Shown here in pieces: positions 1-18,369 of a stretch of DNA of 64,000 bases. Position 1 is the first letter of the stretch. The number at the start of each line of letters is the position of its first letter. The notes beneath the pieces are model-generated. The model did no database searches. It was not told the origin of the DNA and saw only the letters and a list, made by a program, of their open reading frames with translations. The position numbers and the translations under genes are program-made. The DNA comes from Mycobacterium sp. (GTDB taxonomy: Bacteria > Actinomycetota > Actinomycetes > Mycobacteriales > Mycobacteriaceae), in assembly GCA_003987775.1 (NCBI GenBank), contig RXJD01000076.1:1-64000 (forward strand), in the 5' to 3' direction.

Positions 1-2096
1 TGGAAGGCGGGCAGGCTGCCCGACAGGGCGGCGTTGAGGGCCCCGGTGAACGCGGCCGACAGGGTCGGCAGGGTCGCCCCGAAGGCCCCGGAGAGCTGGC
101 CAGCCAACGCCGGCAGGGCACCAGCGAACGTCGCGGCGAGGTTCTGGCCCGCCGTGACCAGCGCATTCAGGGCCCCCGTCAGCGCGGGTGCTCCGGCGAA
201 CGCGGCGCTCAAGGCGGCCTGGAACGCCCCGTTCAGGGCGCCCAGGGAAGCCTGGAACGCGGGCAGGCTGCCCGACAACGCGGCGTTGAGCGCACCCTGG
301 AACGCGGCACTCAGCGCGGGGAACGTGGCGGAGAAGCCGGCGGACAGTGCGCCATTCAGTGCGGCAGCCAAGGTGTTGTTCAGGGCAGCGTTCAGGGCGG
401 CGAGTCCGGTGCCAAAGCTGCCACTGAGCTGGGCGGCAAGGTTCGCTCCGGTCTGAGCCAGGGCGTTGAGCGCGGCGGAGAACGACGGCAGTCCACCGCC
501 GAAAGCGGCGTTCAACGCGGCGGTCAGGCCGTTCAGTCCGCCGGTGAAGGCGCCGTTGAGGGCGGCCGACAGGCCGGCCAGGCTGGCACTGAGGTTGCCG
601 GACAGCGCTCCAGAAAGCGATGCCGACAGGGCCGGGAAGGCTGCGCTGAAGTTGGCGGCCAGGTTCTGCCCTGCGCTGAGCAGAGCGTTCAGGGCGCCCT
701 GGAATGCCGGAGCACCACTGAGTGCGGCGTTGAACGCGGCGTTGAGGGCGGTGTTCAGACTTGCCAGGCCGGTGCCGAAGTTGCCCGCGAGTTGTGCGGC
801 CAGGGCCGGGAAGTTGCCGGCCAGGCTCGCGCCGGTCTGGACCAGGCCCTCCAGAGCCGCTGACAGGGCCGGCAGGCTCAGGGTGCCGGACAGCGCGGCT
901 TCCAGGCCGGCGAGGCTGGCTTCGAAGCTGCCTGACAGAGCCCCGTTGAGCGCTGCGGACAGCGCGGGCAGGGTGGCGCTGAAGTTCGCTGCGAGGTTCT
1001 GGCCCGCATTGATCAGGCCGCTGAGTCCAGCCTGCAGCGTGGGAAGTCCACCGCTCAGGGCGGCGTTGAGTGCCGCGTTGAGGCTGGCCAAGCCGGTGCC
1101 GAAGGCCCCGGACAATGCGCCGTTGAGTTGGCCGGCCAACGCCGGCAGGGCGGCGCTGAAGCTGCCGGCCAGATTCTGGCCCGCGCTGATCAATCCGTTC
1201 AGTCCCGCCTGGAATGCCGGCAGGCCACCGCTGATCGCGGCGTTGAGTGCGCCGCTGAACTGGGCGCCGAGTGCGGGAAGGGTGGCACCGAAGTTGGTGG
1301 CTAGTCCGGACAGGGTGCCGAAGAAGTTGCCGACCAGCATTCCGCCGGTCTGGGCGAGCTCGGTGAGGCCAGAGAAGTTCGCGTTGAGGCTGCCCGTGAA
1401 CGCGGCAGACAAATTCGCACCGATTCCGGTGCTCAAGAACGTTTCGAGGGCAGCGTTGGCGGGTCCGAACAACGCGGCGCCGCTGCCCGACAGGCTGGCG
1501 CCGAGGCTCTGCAGAGCCACGCCCGAGTTGGCGATGGCCTGTCCGGTCTGGGCGAGTCCTGCTCCCAGACCCGACGAGAGAGCCCCGCCGGTCTGAAGAG
1601 CCAGTCCAGCGCCGAGGTTGGGTAGCGAGGTCAGTGCACGCAGGGCCGCGCCGGCGTCCAGGCTGCCCATCAGGGACCCGGACCCACCGAGTTGAGCGCC
1701 CAGGCCGGGAATACCGAAGCCGGTGCTCAAGGCGCCGTTGATCTGGGCAGCCAGGTTGGCGAAACCATTCTGCAGCGCCGACAAGAAACCGTCGAGGCTC
1801 AGCAGGGCTGAACCGTTGACCGCTTCGGCGGCCGCGTAGGCGGTCGCACTCTGGCTCATCATCGCGACGAACTCTTGGTGGTAAGCCGTCGCTTGGGCGC
1901 TGACAGCCTGGTAGTCCGTACCCAGGGTGCCGAACAGCCGCGCGATCGCGGCCGACACTTCGTCCGCGGCTGCGGGCATAAGTTCGGTCGTCGCGCCTGC
2001 CGCAGCAGAACTTACGTCAACCAATGACGAGCGGATACCGGCTAACTGCTCGGCCGCCGCTTCGACGAATTCAGGCACAGCAATGACAAAGGACAT
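1..2096 (-). CDS. PE-family protein with Ala/Leu/Asn-rich repeat tail (partial, C-terminus off left edge)
   Basis: The start at 2096 gives MSFVIAVPEFVEAAAEQLAG, a canonical PE N-terminus, and a GGGGAG ribosome site lies just upstream. An in-frame ATG at 2102 is the alternative. The PE domain fills about the first 100 residues and includes the PE motif and a helical YxxxE-like region (SAIARLFGTLGTDYQAV). From about residue 150 the chain becomes low-complexity repeats of alternating ALNAAL, SGSLPAF and GQNLAANFSA blocks. The GQNLA block recurs near 141, 663, 996 and 1173, so the unit is about 55-59 residues. I checked the reading frame at positions 3, 603 and 1023 and it stays open to the window edge, giving at least 698 codons. 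The tail lacks the GGAGGx repeats of PGRS proteins, although this is the position of PE_PGRS30 in Mtb. PE proteins are typically exported by ESX-5 systems; the role of this one is unknown. Confidence 0.85.
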   Translation of the reverse strand, partial: MSFVIAVPEFVEAAAEQLAGIRSSLVDVSSAAAGATTELMPAAADEVSAAIARLFGTLGTDYQAVSAQATAYHQEFVAMMSQSATAYAAAEAVNGSALLSLDGFLSALQNGFANLAAQINGALSTGFGIPGLGAQLGGSGSLMGSLDAGAALRALTSLPNLGAGLALQTGGALSSGLGAGLAQTGQAIANSGVALQSLGASLSGSGAALFGPANAALETFLSTGIGANLSAAFTGSLNANFSGLTELAQTGGMLVGNFFGTLSGLATNFGATLPALGAQFSGALNAAISGGLPAFQAGLNGLISAGQNLAGSFSAALPALAGQLNGALSGAFGTGLASLNAALNAALSGGLPTLQAGLSGLINAGQNLAANFSATLPALSAALNGALSGSFEASLAGLEAALSGTLSLPALSAALEGLVQTGASLAGNFPALAAQLAGNFGTGLASLNTALNAAFNAALSGAPAFQGALNALLSAGQNLAANFSAAFPALSASLSGALSGNLSASLAGLSAALNGAFTGGLNGLTAALNAAFGGGLPSFSAALNALAQTGANLAAQLSGSFGTGLAALNAALNNTLAAALNGALSAGFSATFPALSAAFQGALNAALSGSLPAFQASLGALNGAFQAALSAAFAGAPALTGALNALVTAGQNLAATFAGALPALAGQLSGAFGATLPTLSAAFTGALNAALSGSLPAF

Positions 2097-4708
<2,612 letters not shown>

Positions 4709-4712
<4 letters not shown>

Positions 4713-5592
4713 CCATGAACATCGACGATCTGTCTACGCAGGCCAAGGCGCAGGTGCTGGCCGAAGCCCTGCCCTGGCTCAAACAACTCAACGGCAAGAT
4801 CGTCGTCATCAAATACGGCGGCAACGCGATGACGGACGAGTCGCTGCGTCGGGCGTTCGCCGCCGACATGGCGTTCCTGCGCAACTGCGGGGTACATCCG
4901 GTTGTCGTGCACGGCGGCGGTCCGCAGATCACCGCGATGCTGCGCAAGCTCGGTATCGAAGGCGACTTCAAAGGCGGATTCCGGGTCACCACACCGGAAG
5001 TGCTCGACGTGGCACGGATGGTGTTGTTCGGCCAGGTCGGTCGCGAACTGGTGAACCTGATCAACGTGCACGGCCCATACGCCGTCGGAATCACCGGCGA
5101 GGACGCCCAACTGTTCACCGCGGTGCGGCGCAGCGTCACCGTCGACGGCGTGGACACCGACATCGGCCTGGTCGGCGACGTCGAACTGGTCAACACCGCG
5201 GCGGTACTGGATCTTATTGCTGCTAAACGCATTCCAGTTGTCTCGACGCTTGCCCCGGACGCCGAGGGAGTGGTGCACAACATCAACGCCGACACCGCGG
5301 CGGCAGCACTGGCCGAAGCGCTGGGCGCCGAAAAGCTCCTGATGCTCACCGATGTCGAGGGCCTGTACACCAGCTGGCCCGACCGAACATCACTGGTCAG
5401 CGAAATCGACACCGCCACGCTGGCGCAACTGCTTCCCACCCTGGAGGCGGGGATGATCCCCAAAGTCGAGGCGTGCCTGCGTGCGGTCACGGCCGGCGTA
5501 CCCAGTGCACATGTCATCGACGGGCGTGTCGAACATTGCGTCCTTGTCGAGCTTTTCACCGACGCCGGAACCGGTACCAAGGTGGTGTCCGC

Positions 5593-5596
<4 letters not shown>
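4709..5596 (+). CDS. argB: Acetylglutamate kinase
   Basis: ArgB phosphorylates N-acetylglutamate with ATP, the usual arginine-feedback point of the pathway. The 295-residue product has the amino-acid-kinase motifs KYGGNAM near residue 35, VVHGGGPQI near residue 67 and [12 protein letters not shown] near residue 190. It has the N-terminal helix found in arginine-inhibited hexameric enzymes, so feedback inhibition is likely. It is joined to argJ and argD by ATGA overlaps. Confidence 0.96.
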
Positions 5597-8199
<2,603 letters not shown>

Positions 8200-8207
8200 A
8201 CCTCAAA

Positions 8208-8236
8208 TACACTGCTGCAGACTTTGCACGAGCAAA
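8208..8236 (+). promoter_or_regulatory. Candidate argG promoter and ArgR-like site
   Basis: TACACT at 8208-8213 fits a -10 element. About ten bases further on, TTTGCACGAGCAAA (8223-8236) is a 5-4-5 inverted repeat whose TTTGC half sites resemble those upstream of argC. It lies across the expected transcription start and just before the AAAGGAG ribosome site of argG. A second promoter with its own operator for argG-argH is therefore plausible but unproven. Confidence 0.4.
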
Positions 8237-8249
8237 AGGAGAACTGTTC

Positions 8250-10947
<2,698 letters not shown>

Positions 10948-10963
10948 GCCGCACGCTGCTCTT

Positions 10964-10992
10964 TTGCCGGGCAGGTTAGCCACGACTAAACT
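10964..10992 (+). promoter_or_regulatory. Predicted promoter of pks10
   Basis: TTGCCG at 10964-10969, a 17-base spacer and TAAACT at 10987-10992 make a good sigma-A-type promoter. It begins 17 bases after the argH stop and would start transcription about 60 bases before pks10. The same arrangement, TTGCCA-N17-TAAACT, lies upstream of pks11. Confidence 0.6.
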
Positions 10993-11056
10993 GCCAGCTC
11001 TAAGCCATTCGGATGAACGTGACGGCCGTGGTGTTCGTGTCAAAGGGGTGGGACCA

Positions 11057-12118
11057 ATGAGTGTCATCGCAGGTGTCTTCGGGGCCCTGCCGCCCCATCG
11101 CTATTCGCAGCGAGAACTCACCGATATGTTCGTCAGCATTCCCGATTTCCAGGATTACGAGGACATCGTCCGGCAGTTGCACGCCAACGGGAAGGTCAAC
11201 AGTCGCCACCTCGTCCTGCCGCTCGAGCAGTACCCGCGGCTGAAGGATTTCGGCGAGGCCAATGACATCTTCATCGATAAGGCGGTGGACCTGGGCGTCG
11301 AGGCGTTGATGGGTGCGCTCGACGAGGCCGGGTTGCGCCCCGAAGATCTCGACGTGCTCATCACCACCACGGTCACCGGTCTTGCGGTGCCCTCGCTGGA
11401 CGCCCGGATCGCCGGGCGGGTCGGGCTGCGCGCCGACGTGCGACGGGTGCCGCTGTTCGGGTTGGGATGCGTGGCGGGGGCCGCCGGGGTGGCCCGCCTG
11501 CACGACTACCTGCGCGGCGCCCCGGACGGCGTAGCCGCCCTGGTGTCGGTGGAGCTGTGCTCGCTCACCTTCCCCGGATACAAGCCCTCGGTCGCCGGCC
11601 TGGTGGGCAGCGCACTGTTCGCCGACGGTGCCGCCGCGGTGATCGCGGTCGGAGAACGGCGCGCGGCCGAGGTGGCTGCCGGCGGACCGAGCGTCGTCGA
11701 TTCGCGTGGCCATCTCTACCCGGATTCGCTGCGTACGATGGGATTCGATGTCGGCGCCGGTGGTTTCGAGCTGGTGCTGTCCAAGGATGTGGCAGCCGTC
11801 GTCGAACAGTATCTGCGCACCGACGTCACCGCATTCCTGGCCGAGCACGGCCTGACCACCGCCGATATCGGTGCCTGGGTGACTCATCCGGGCGGACCGA
11901 AGATCATCGAAGCGATCACCGAAACCCTCAATTTGCCTGCCGAAGCGCTGGAGCTGACCTGGCGCTCGCTGGGCGAGATCGGCAACCTGTCGTCAGCGTC
12001 GGTCTTGCATGTGCTGCGTGACACCCTCGCCAAGCCACCGCCCAGCGGCAGCCCCGGCCTGATGATCGCGATGGGTCCCGGCTTCTGTTCCGAGCTGGTC
12101 CTTTTGCGCTGGCACTGA
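11057..12118 (+). CDS. pks10: Type III polyketide synthase (chalcone synthase-like)
   Basis: The 353-residue homodimer-type ketosynthase matches Mtb Pks10 along its length. The start at 11057 gives [14 protein letters not shown]; the frame upstream is an argH shadow. The catalytic Cys is residue 138 ([12 protein letters not shown]). The His is in VTHPGGPK and the Asn in [11 protein letters not shown], completing the Cys-His-Asn triad. Such enzymes extend acyl-CoA or acyl-ACP starters with malonyl-CoA to give alkylpyrones, resorcinols or quinone precursors. In Mtb this gene cluster has been linked to polyketide quinones and, for pks10 and pks7, to dimycocerosate lipids. It ends 5 bases before pks7. 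Confidence 0.93.
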   Translation: MSVIAGVFGALPPHRYSQRELTDMFVSIPDFQDYEDIVRQLHANGKVNSRHLVLPLEQYPRLKDFGEANDIFIDKAVDLGVEALMGALDEAGLRPEDLDVLITTTVTGLAVPSLDARIAGRVGLRADVRRVPLFGLGCVAGAAGVARLHDYLRGAPDGVAALVSVELCSLTFPGYKPSVAGLVGSALFADGAAAVIAVGERRAAEVAAGGPSVVDSRGHLYPDSLRTMGFDVGAGGFELVLSKDVAAVVEQYLRTDVTAFLAEHGLTTADIGAWVTHPGGPKIIEAITETLNLPAEALELTWRSLGEIGNLSSASVLHVLRDTLAKPPPSGSPGLMIAMGPGFCSELVLLRWH

Positions 12119-12123
12119 ACGCC

Positions 12124-15100
12124 GTGAGCACTCAAGACGAGCTCGTTGCGGCCCTGCGGAGATCACTGAAGGAAAACGAGCGGCTCAAGCGCGAGAACCG
12201 CGACTACCTGGCCCGGGCCACCGAACCGATTGCGTTGGTGGGCATGGCTTGCCGATATCCCGGGGGCGTGGATACACCGGAGGCCCTGTGGGAGATGGTG
12301 GCAGCCGGACGCGACGTCGTCACCGACTTCCCGACGGACCGGGGCTGGGACCTGGCCGGATTGTTCGACGCCGATCCGGACGCGCCCGGCAAGTCCTACA
12401 CCCGCTCCGGCGGGTTCCTGGCCGACGTCGCGGGCTTCGACGCGCAGTTCTTCGGGATCGCGCCAAGCGAGGTGCTGGCGATGGATCCCCAGCAACGCCT
12501 GTTGCTGGAGGTGTCCTGGGAAGCGTTGGAGCGCAGCGGAATTGATCCGATGACGCTGCGTGGTTCACCGACCGGCGTGTTCGCCGGAGTGTTCCACGGT
12601 TCCTATGGCGGGCAGGGCCGGGTGCCCGGTGAGCTGGAGCGCTACGGCCTGCGGGGTTCGACGCTCAGTGTGGCTTCCGGTCGGGTCGCGTACGTGCTGG
12701 GTCTGGAAGGTCCGGCGGTGTCGGTGGATACGGCGTGTTCGTCATCGTTGGTGGCGCTGCATTTGGCCGTGCAGTCGCTGCGGTCGGGGGAGTGTGATCT
12801 GGCGCTGGTCGGCGGGGTGACGGTGATGGCCACCCCGGCCATGTTCATCGAATTCAGTCGGCAGCGCGCACTTTCGGTCGACGGGCGCTGCAAGGCTTAT
12901 GCCGGTGCCGCCGACGGGACCGCCTTCGCCGAGGGTGCCGGCGCCCTCGTGGTGGAGCGGTTGGCCGACGCGCAGCGGTTGGGTCACCCGGTGCTGGCCG
13001 TGGTGCGGGGATCGGCGGTCAATCAGGACGGCGCCTCCAACGGCCTGGCCACGCCGAACGGTCCCTCCCAGCAGCGGGTCATACGTGCCGCCCTGGCCAG
13101 TGCCCGTCTGACAGCGGCCGACGTGGATGTCGTCGAAGGCCACGGAACGGGCACCACGCTCGGCGATCCCATTGAGGCGCAAGCGATTCTGGCGACCTAC
13201 GGCCAGGATCGCGACGAGCCGCTGTGGTTGGGCTCGATCAAGTCGAACATGGGCCACACCTCGGCCGCGGCGGGCGTCGCGGGTGTCATGAAAATGACGC
13301 TGGCCATGCAGCACGCGGTGCTGCCCAAGACCTTGCATGTCGACGTGCCTACGCCGCACGTGGATTGGTCGGCGGGTGCGGTGTCGCTGTTGACCGAACA
13401 GCGGCCGTGGCCGCCGCATCACCGGCCGCGCCGGGCGGCGGTGTCCTCGTTCGGTATCAGCGGGACCAATGCGCACGTGATCCTGGAACAGGCCCCGGCC
13501 GTCGATGCCGAAAGCCCGCAGCCGGATCACCGCGTGGTGCCCTGGGTGGTGTCGGCGCGTTCTGCTGAGGCACTTGCCAATCAGGCTCACCGTTTGGCGG
13601 CGCACGCGACGCAGGCCCGGCCGCTGGATATCGGGTGGTCACTGCTCAGCACCCGATCGCTGTTCGACCACCGGGCCGTGGTGGTGGGCGCCGATCCCGC
13701 TGAGTTCGTCGATGGGCTCACCCACCTGGCCGCCGGTGAACCGGCGAGCGGGGTGGTGGTCGGCCGGGCCCGGCCACTGGGCAGGACGGCGTTCGTGTTT
13801 CCCGGTCAGGGCTCGCAATGGGTCGGTATGGGCGTCGAATTGCTGGACAGCTCAACGGTGTTCGCCGATCACCTGCAGCGGTGTGAAAAGGCGCTGCGGG
13901 AATATGTGGACTGGTCGTTGATCGATGTGATCCGGTCGGTGCCGGGCGCGCCGGGCCTGGACCGGGTCGATGTGGTGCAACCGGCACTGTGGGCGATCAT
14001 GGTGTCGCTGGCCGAGTTGTGGCGGTCCCTCGGTGTCACACCGGACGCCGTCGTCGGGCATTCGCAGGGGGAGATCGCGGCCGCCTGTGTGGCCGGTGCG
14101 CTGTCGCTGGAGGATGGCGCCAAGGTGGTGGCGCTGCGCAGTCGTCTGCTGGTGCAGGTCTCCGGTGCCGGCGGGATGGTGTCGCTGGCCGTGGATCTCA
14201 GCCGTGCCGAGCAGTTGCTGACATCGTTCAGCGGCCGGCTGAATATTGCTGCGATCAACGGGGTTTCGTCGATCGTGGTGTCCGGCGAGGTGGACGCCGT
14301 CACCGAACTGATAAGCCGGTGCGACGCGGAGAACATCCGGGCACGCCGCATCGATGTGGATTACGCGTCGCATTCCGGCCAAGTCGATGCCATCCGGGAA
14401 GACCTCACCGCTGCTCTGCAGGACATTGTGCCGCGTTCGACACCGGTGGCGTTCTACTCGACGCTCACCGGCGCGCTGCTGGACACCGTCGGGCTGGGCG
14501 CCGACTACTGGTACCAGAGCATCAGGCAGACAGTCCAGTTCGAGCGTGCCGTACGTGCCGCCTCCGACGCCGGCTGCCAGGTCTTCATCGAGTCGAGCCC
14601 GCACCCGGTGCTGATCGCGGGCATCGAGGAGACGCTCGGCGCCGATGAGGCGGTGACCGTTCCGTCGCTGGGCCGCAACGACGGAGGGCTGCAACGGTTC
14701 TGGCTGTCGGCGGCCCAGTCCCAGGTGGCCGGTGTGGCCGTGGACTGGTCGCCGGTCTTCGAGGGAGCGGGCCGGGTGCCGTTGCCCACCTACGGATTCG
14801 CGCGGCGGCGGTTCTGGCTGACCGAGTCGGGGGATCAGGATGTCCGCCGCGCCGGGTTGGTGGGCGCCGCGCACGAGCTGCTCGGTGCGGTCGTCGAACG
14901 CCCCGACTCCGGTGGATTGGTGCTGACGGGCCGGTTGTCGCTGTCGGCCCAGCGCTGGTTGGGCGACCACGCCGTGACCGGCACGGTGCTGTTCCCCGGC
15001 GCCGGGTTCGTGGAGCTGGCCCTGCGGGCGGGCGAGGAGGTCGGTAGCCCGGAGGTGCGGGAGTTGACCCTTGCGGCGCCGCTGCCGTTGACCGACGATG

Positions 15101-18100
15101 CCGCGACGCGGGTGCAGGTCGTGGTGGGTGCGGCCGATGAGGCGGGTGCGCGCGAGATCTCCGTGTATTCCCGCGGTTCCGGATCGGAATGGACACTGCA
15201 CGCCTCGGGCACCCTGGGGGCGGACGCGCCAACCCCGCAGGCGGATCTGTCGGTGTGGCCGCCGGCCGGGGCGGCGGCCGTCGACCTCACCGGCGCCTAT
15301 CAGCGACTGGCTGCACGCGGCTACCAGTACGGCCCCGCTTTCCGCGGTCTGCATGCGTTGTGGACGTCGGATGGCCAGGTGTATGCCGAGGTCGGGCTTC
15401 CCGACGGATTGACCACCACCGGCTTCGGCATCCACCCGGCACTGCTGGACGCGGCGCTACAGGCATGGGGAGTGGCCGATGGGCAGGACGCCACGGTTCT
15501 GCCCTTCTCCTGGCAGGGGGTGGCGCTGCATGCCGCCGGCGCGACCCGGTTGCGGGTGCGGCTGAGCCAGGTGAGCGGCGATGCGGTGGCTCTGGAACTC
15601 GCCGACCCGTGGGGTGTGCCCGTACTGACCGTGCGGGAGCTGACTTTCCGCCCGCTGACCACCCAGGCGCTCGCGACGCCACGACGCGGCAATGCGGAGT
15701 TGTTCGAGATCGAGTGGATGCCGGTCAGCACGGCCCCGGCGGCCGGCACGCCGATGACGGTGTGGGAGTTGCCGTTTGTCGATGACCACCCGGCGTCGGT
15801 GTATTCGGCGACCCACGCGGCGCTGGACCGGTTGCAATCCTGGTTTGCAGGGGAGGACAGCGGGACCCTGGTGGTGCGAACGCACGGTGCTGTCGGCATG
15901 TCCGGTAAGAACGTCCGGGACTTGGCCGGCGCGGCGGTATGGGGCCTGGTGCGCTCCGCGCAGGCGGAGCACCCCGGGCGGGTAATGCTACTGGATTCCG
16001 ACGGGACGCTGGATGCCCGCGAGCTCATCGGTTGCGGCGAAACGCAATTGATGGTGCGCGACGGCGCCGCGTACAAAGCACGGCTCAAGCCGTCTGGCGC
16101 GTCGACGCTCGAGTTGCCCGCGACGCCGTGGCGGCTGGTGACCGGCGGCGGCACACTCGACGACGTCCGGGTGGGCCCCTGCGAACGGGCGGAGCTCGGC
16201 CCCGGGCAGCTGCTCGTCGCGGTGGCGGCGGTGGGGGTGAATTTCCGCGACGTCCTGGTGGCGCTGGGCATGTATCCCGGCGGCGGCGAGCTGGGTGTCG
16301 AAGGTGCCGGCGTGGTGGTCGAAGTGGGTTCCGGTATTCGCGATGTCACCGTGGGCGATTCGGTGCTCGGCCTGTTGGGTCTGGTGGGACCCGAAGCCGT
16401 GGTGGATCGTCGGTTGGTGACCGCCGTTCCGGCCGGCTGGTCGATGCCGCAGGCTGCGGCGGTACCGGTGGTGTTTCTGACCGCGCTGTACGGACTATCG
16501 GTGCTCGGCGACGCCAAGCCCGGCGAGCGGGTGCTGGTGCATGCGGCCACCGGCGGCGTCGGCATGGCCGCCGTGCAGTTGGCCCGGCACTGGGGCCTCG
16601 AGGTTTTCGCCACCGCCAGCCGCGGGAAATGGGACACGCTGCGCGCCAAGGGATTTGACGATGACCATATCGGTGACTCGCGGACGCTGGACTTCGAGGC
16701 GAAGTTTCGTGCGGCCACCGGCGGTGCCGGGGTCGATCTGGTGCTCAACTCGCTGGCCGGGGAGTTCATCGACGCCTCGCTGCGGCTGCTGGGCCCGGGC
16801 GGGCGTTTCATCGAAATGGGCAAGACCGATGTCCGCGATCCGCAGCAGATCGCCGAACTCGGGGCGCGCTACCGGGCATTCGATCTGATCGAGGCGGGCC
16901 CGGACCTGACGGCGCAGATGCTGGCCGATCTGATGGCGCTGTTCGACGCGGGCGTGCTGTCACCCTTGCCGGTCAGGACATTCGACGTGCGGCAGGCTCG
17001 CCACGCGTACCGGTTCGTCAGCCAGGCCAGGCACATCGGCAAGGTGGTGCTGACCGTCGAGCCGCTCTCCGGCGGCACGGTGCTGATCACCGGCGGCACC
17101 GGGATGGCCGGTGCCGCACTGGCCCGCCACCTCGTTTCCCGGCACCGGGTGCCCAGCATCATCCTGGTGAGCAGGTCCGGTGCTGCGGCGCAGGATGTTT
17201 CGGAGTTGGCCCGGGAGTTGCGCGAGGCCGGCACCCAGGTGTCGGTGGTGGCCGCGGATGTCGCCGACCGCGATGCCGTGGCCGGGCTGCTGGCGCAGAT
17301 CCCGGCGCAGTTCCCGCTCAAGGCGGTCATCCACGCCGCCGGCGTTCTCGACGACGGGCTGATCGGGTCGCTGACCCCCGAGCGGCTGGACACGGTGTTG
17401 CGGGCCAAGGTCGACGGGGCCTGGCATCTGCACGAGCTGACCCGGGACCTCGATCTGGCTGCCTTCGTGATGTTCTCGTCCATGGCCGGCATTCTGGGCA
17501 CCGCCGGGCAGGGAAACTATGCGGCGGCCAACAGCTTTCTGGACGGGCTGGCCGTCCACCGTCGCGCGCAGGGATTGCCGGCGACGTCGGTGGCGTGGGG
17601 ACTGTGGGAACAAGCCAGTGCGATGACGCGGCATCTCGGCGACCGCGACAAGGCCCGGATGAGCCGAATCGGTTTGGCGACGTTGTCCACCGAACAGGCG
17701 CTGGCACTGTTCGACGACGCACTGGTGACGGATTCGCCCGTCGTGGTGGCCACCCGACTGGACACCGCCGCATTGGGCGAGGAGGCACCCACTCTGCTCG
17801 GTGAGTTGGTCCACCGCCCCGTCCGGCGGGTTGTCGAGACGACGGACGTCTCGACGACCGGCCTGGCTCACCGGCTGGCCGGGCTTACCGCCGAACAACG
17901 CCATCGTGAGCTGGTCGATCTGGTGCGCAGCAACGCGGCGACCGTGCTGGGACGTTCCGGCGCCGCCGACATCAGCGCCCAGCGCGCCTTCCAGGAACTG
18001 GGTTTCGACTCGCTGACCGCCGTAGAGCTGCGAAACCGCCTGAAAACCGTTACCGGGCTTGCGCTTTCGCCTACCCTGATCTTTGACTACCCCAATCCGG

Positions 18101-18351
18101 GCGCGCTGGCCGAGCACCTCGATACGCGCCTGTCCGCCCCCGCGAGACAGGCCGACCCGGCGGCGCGCATCGACCGCATCACCCGCGAACTCGACGACAT
18201 TGTCCGAAACAGTGATTGGGAGGACGAAGACAAAGCACGTCTGTCACATCGATTGCACGAGATCCTGGCCGACCTGTCCCTCGACGACGACCTGGCCGCC
18301 GCCAGCGAAAACGAACTCTTCGCCATTCTCGACGAAGAACTCGAATCCTGA
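12124..18351 (+). CDS. pks7: Type I modular polyketide synthase, KS-AT-DH-ER-KR-ACP
   Basis: A 2075-residue single module. In order it has: an N-terminal coiled-coil docking helix ([20 protein letters not shown]); KS with Cys205 in DTACSSS; AT with Ser647 in GHSQGE and the motif YASH at 747-750, which in type I PKSs predicts methylmalonyl-CoA; DH with His949 (HxxxGxxxxP); ER with the nucleotide loop GGVGMAAVQ after His1473; KR with GGTGMAG at about 1656 and Tyr1799 in [10 protein letters not shown]; and ACP with Ser1963 in LGFDSL. All reductive domains look intact, so one methyl-branched saturated unit is predicted. No thioesterase follows. GTG start, 18 bases upstream of pks8. Confidence 0.93.
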   Translation: MSTQDELVAALRRSLKENERLKRENRDYLARATEPIALVGMACRYPGGVDTPEALWEMVAAGRDVVTDFPTDRGWDLAGLFDADPDAPGKSYTRSGGFLADVAGFDAQFFGIAPSEVLAMDPQQRLLLEVSWEALERSGIDPMTLRGSPTGVFAGVFHGSYGGQGRVPGELERYGLRGSTLSVASGRVAYVLGLEGPAVSVDTACSSSLVALHLAVQSLRSGECDLALVGGVTVMATPAMFIEFSRQRALSVDGRCKAYAGAADGTAFAEGAGALVVERLADAQRLGHPVLAVVRGSAVNQDGASNGLATPNGPSQQRVIRAALASARLTAADVDVVEGHGTGTTLGDPIEAQAILATYGQDRDEPLWLGSIKSNMGHTSAAAGVAGVMKMTLAMQHAVLPKTLHVDVPTPHVDWSAGAVSLLTEQRPWPPHHRPRRAAVSSFGISGTNAHVILEQAPAVDAESPQPDHRVVPWVVSARSAEALANQAHRLAAHATQARPLDIGWSLLSTRSLFDHRAVVVGADPAEFVDGLTHLAAGEPASGVVVGRARPLGRTAFVFPGQGSQWVGMGVELLDSSTVFADHLQRCEKALREYVDWSLIDVIRSVPGAPGLDRVDVVQPALWAIMVSLAELWRSLGVTPDAVVGHSQGEIAAACVAGALSLEDGAKVVALRSRLLVQVSGAGGMVSLAVDLSRAEQLLTSFSGRLNIAAINGVSSIVVSGEVDAVTELISRCDAENIRARRIDVDYASHSGQVDAIREDLTAALQDIVPRSTPVAFYSTLTGALLDTVGLGADYWYQSIRQTVQFERAVRAASDAGCQVFIESSPHPVLIAGIEETLGADEAVTVPSLGRNDGGLQRFWLSAAQSQVAGVAVDWSPVFEGAGRVPLPTYGFARRRFWLTESGDQDVRRAGLVGAAHELLGAVVERPDSGGLVLTGRLSLSAQRWLGDHAVTGTVLFPGAGFVELALRAGEEVGSPEVRELTLAAPLPLTDDAATRVQVVVGAADEAGAREISVYSRGSGSEWTLHASGTLGADAPTPQADLSVWPPAGAAAVDLTGAYQRLAARGYQYGPAFRGLHALWTSDGQVYAEVGLPDGLTTTGFGIHPALLDAALQAWGVADGQDATVLPFSWQGVALHAAGATRLRVRLSQVSGDAVALELADPWGVPVLTVRELTFRPLTTQALATPRRGNAELFEIEWMPVSTAPAAGTPMTVWELPFVDDHPASVYSATHAALDRLQSWFAGEDSGTLVVRTHGAVGMSGKNVRDLAGAAVWGLVRSAQAEHPGRVMLLDSDGTLDARELIGCGETQLMVRDGAAYKARLKPSGASTLELPATPWRLVTGGGTLDDVRVGPCERAELGPGQLLVAVAAVGVNFRDVLVALGMYPGGGELGVEGAGVVVEVGSGIRDVTVGDSVLGLLGLVGPEAVVDRRLVTAVPAGWSMPQAAAVPVVFLTALYGLSVLGDAKPGERVLVHAATGGVGMAAVQLARHWGLEVFATASRGKWDTLRAKGFDDDHIGDSRTLDFEAKFRAATGGAGVDLVLNSLAGEFIDASLRLLGPGGRFIEMGKTDVRDPQQIAELGARYRAFDLIEAGPDLTAQMLADLMALFDAGVLSPLPVRTFDVRQARHAYRFVSQARHIGKVVLTVEPLSGGTVLITGGTGMAGAALARHLVSRHRVPSIILVSRSGAAAQDVSELARELREAGTQVSVVAADVADRDAVAGLLAQIPAQFPLKAVIHAAGVLDDGLIGSLTPERLDTVLRAKVDGAWHLHELTRDLDLAAFVMFSSMAGILGTAGQGNYAAANSFLDGLAVHRRAQGLPATSVAWGLWEQASAMTRHLGDRDKARMSRIGLATLSTEQALALFDDALVTDSPVVVATRLDTAALGEEAPTLLGELVHRPVRRVVETTDVSTTGLAHRLAGLTAEQRHRELVDLVRSNAATVLGRSGAADISAQRAFQELGFDSLTAVELRNRLKTVTGLALSPTLIFDYPNPGALAEHLDTRLSAPARQADPAARIDRITRELDDIVRNSDWEDEDKARLSHRLHEILADLSLDDDLAAASENELFAILDEELES

Positions 18352-18369
18352 GAATCCGAGGAATAACCA

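Noticed and set aside
34..1596. Two long plus-strand frames (34-456 and 466-1596)
   Set aside because: They are antisense to the PE gene, rich in Ala/Pro/Arg without any domain, and arise from the repeat composition of the real minus-strand gene.
13852..15435. A 527-codon minus-strand frame inside pks7
   Set aside because: Shadow of the AT-DH coding region, no domain similarity visible.
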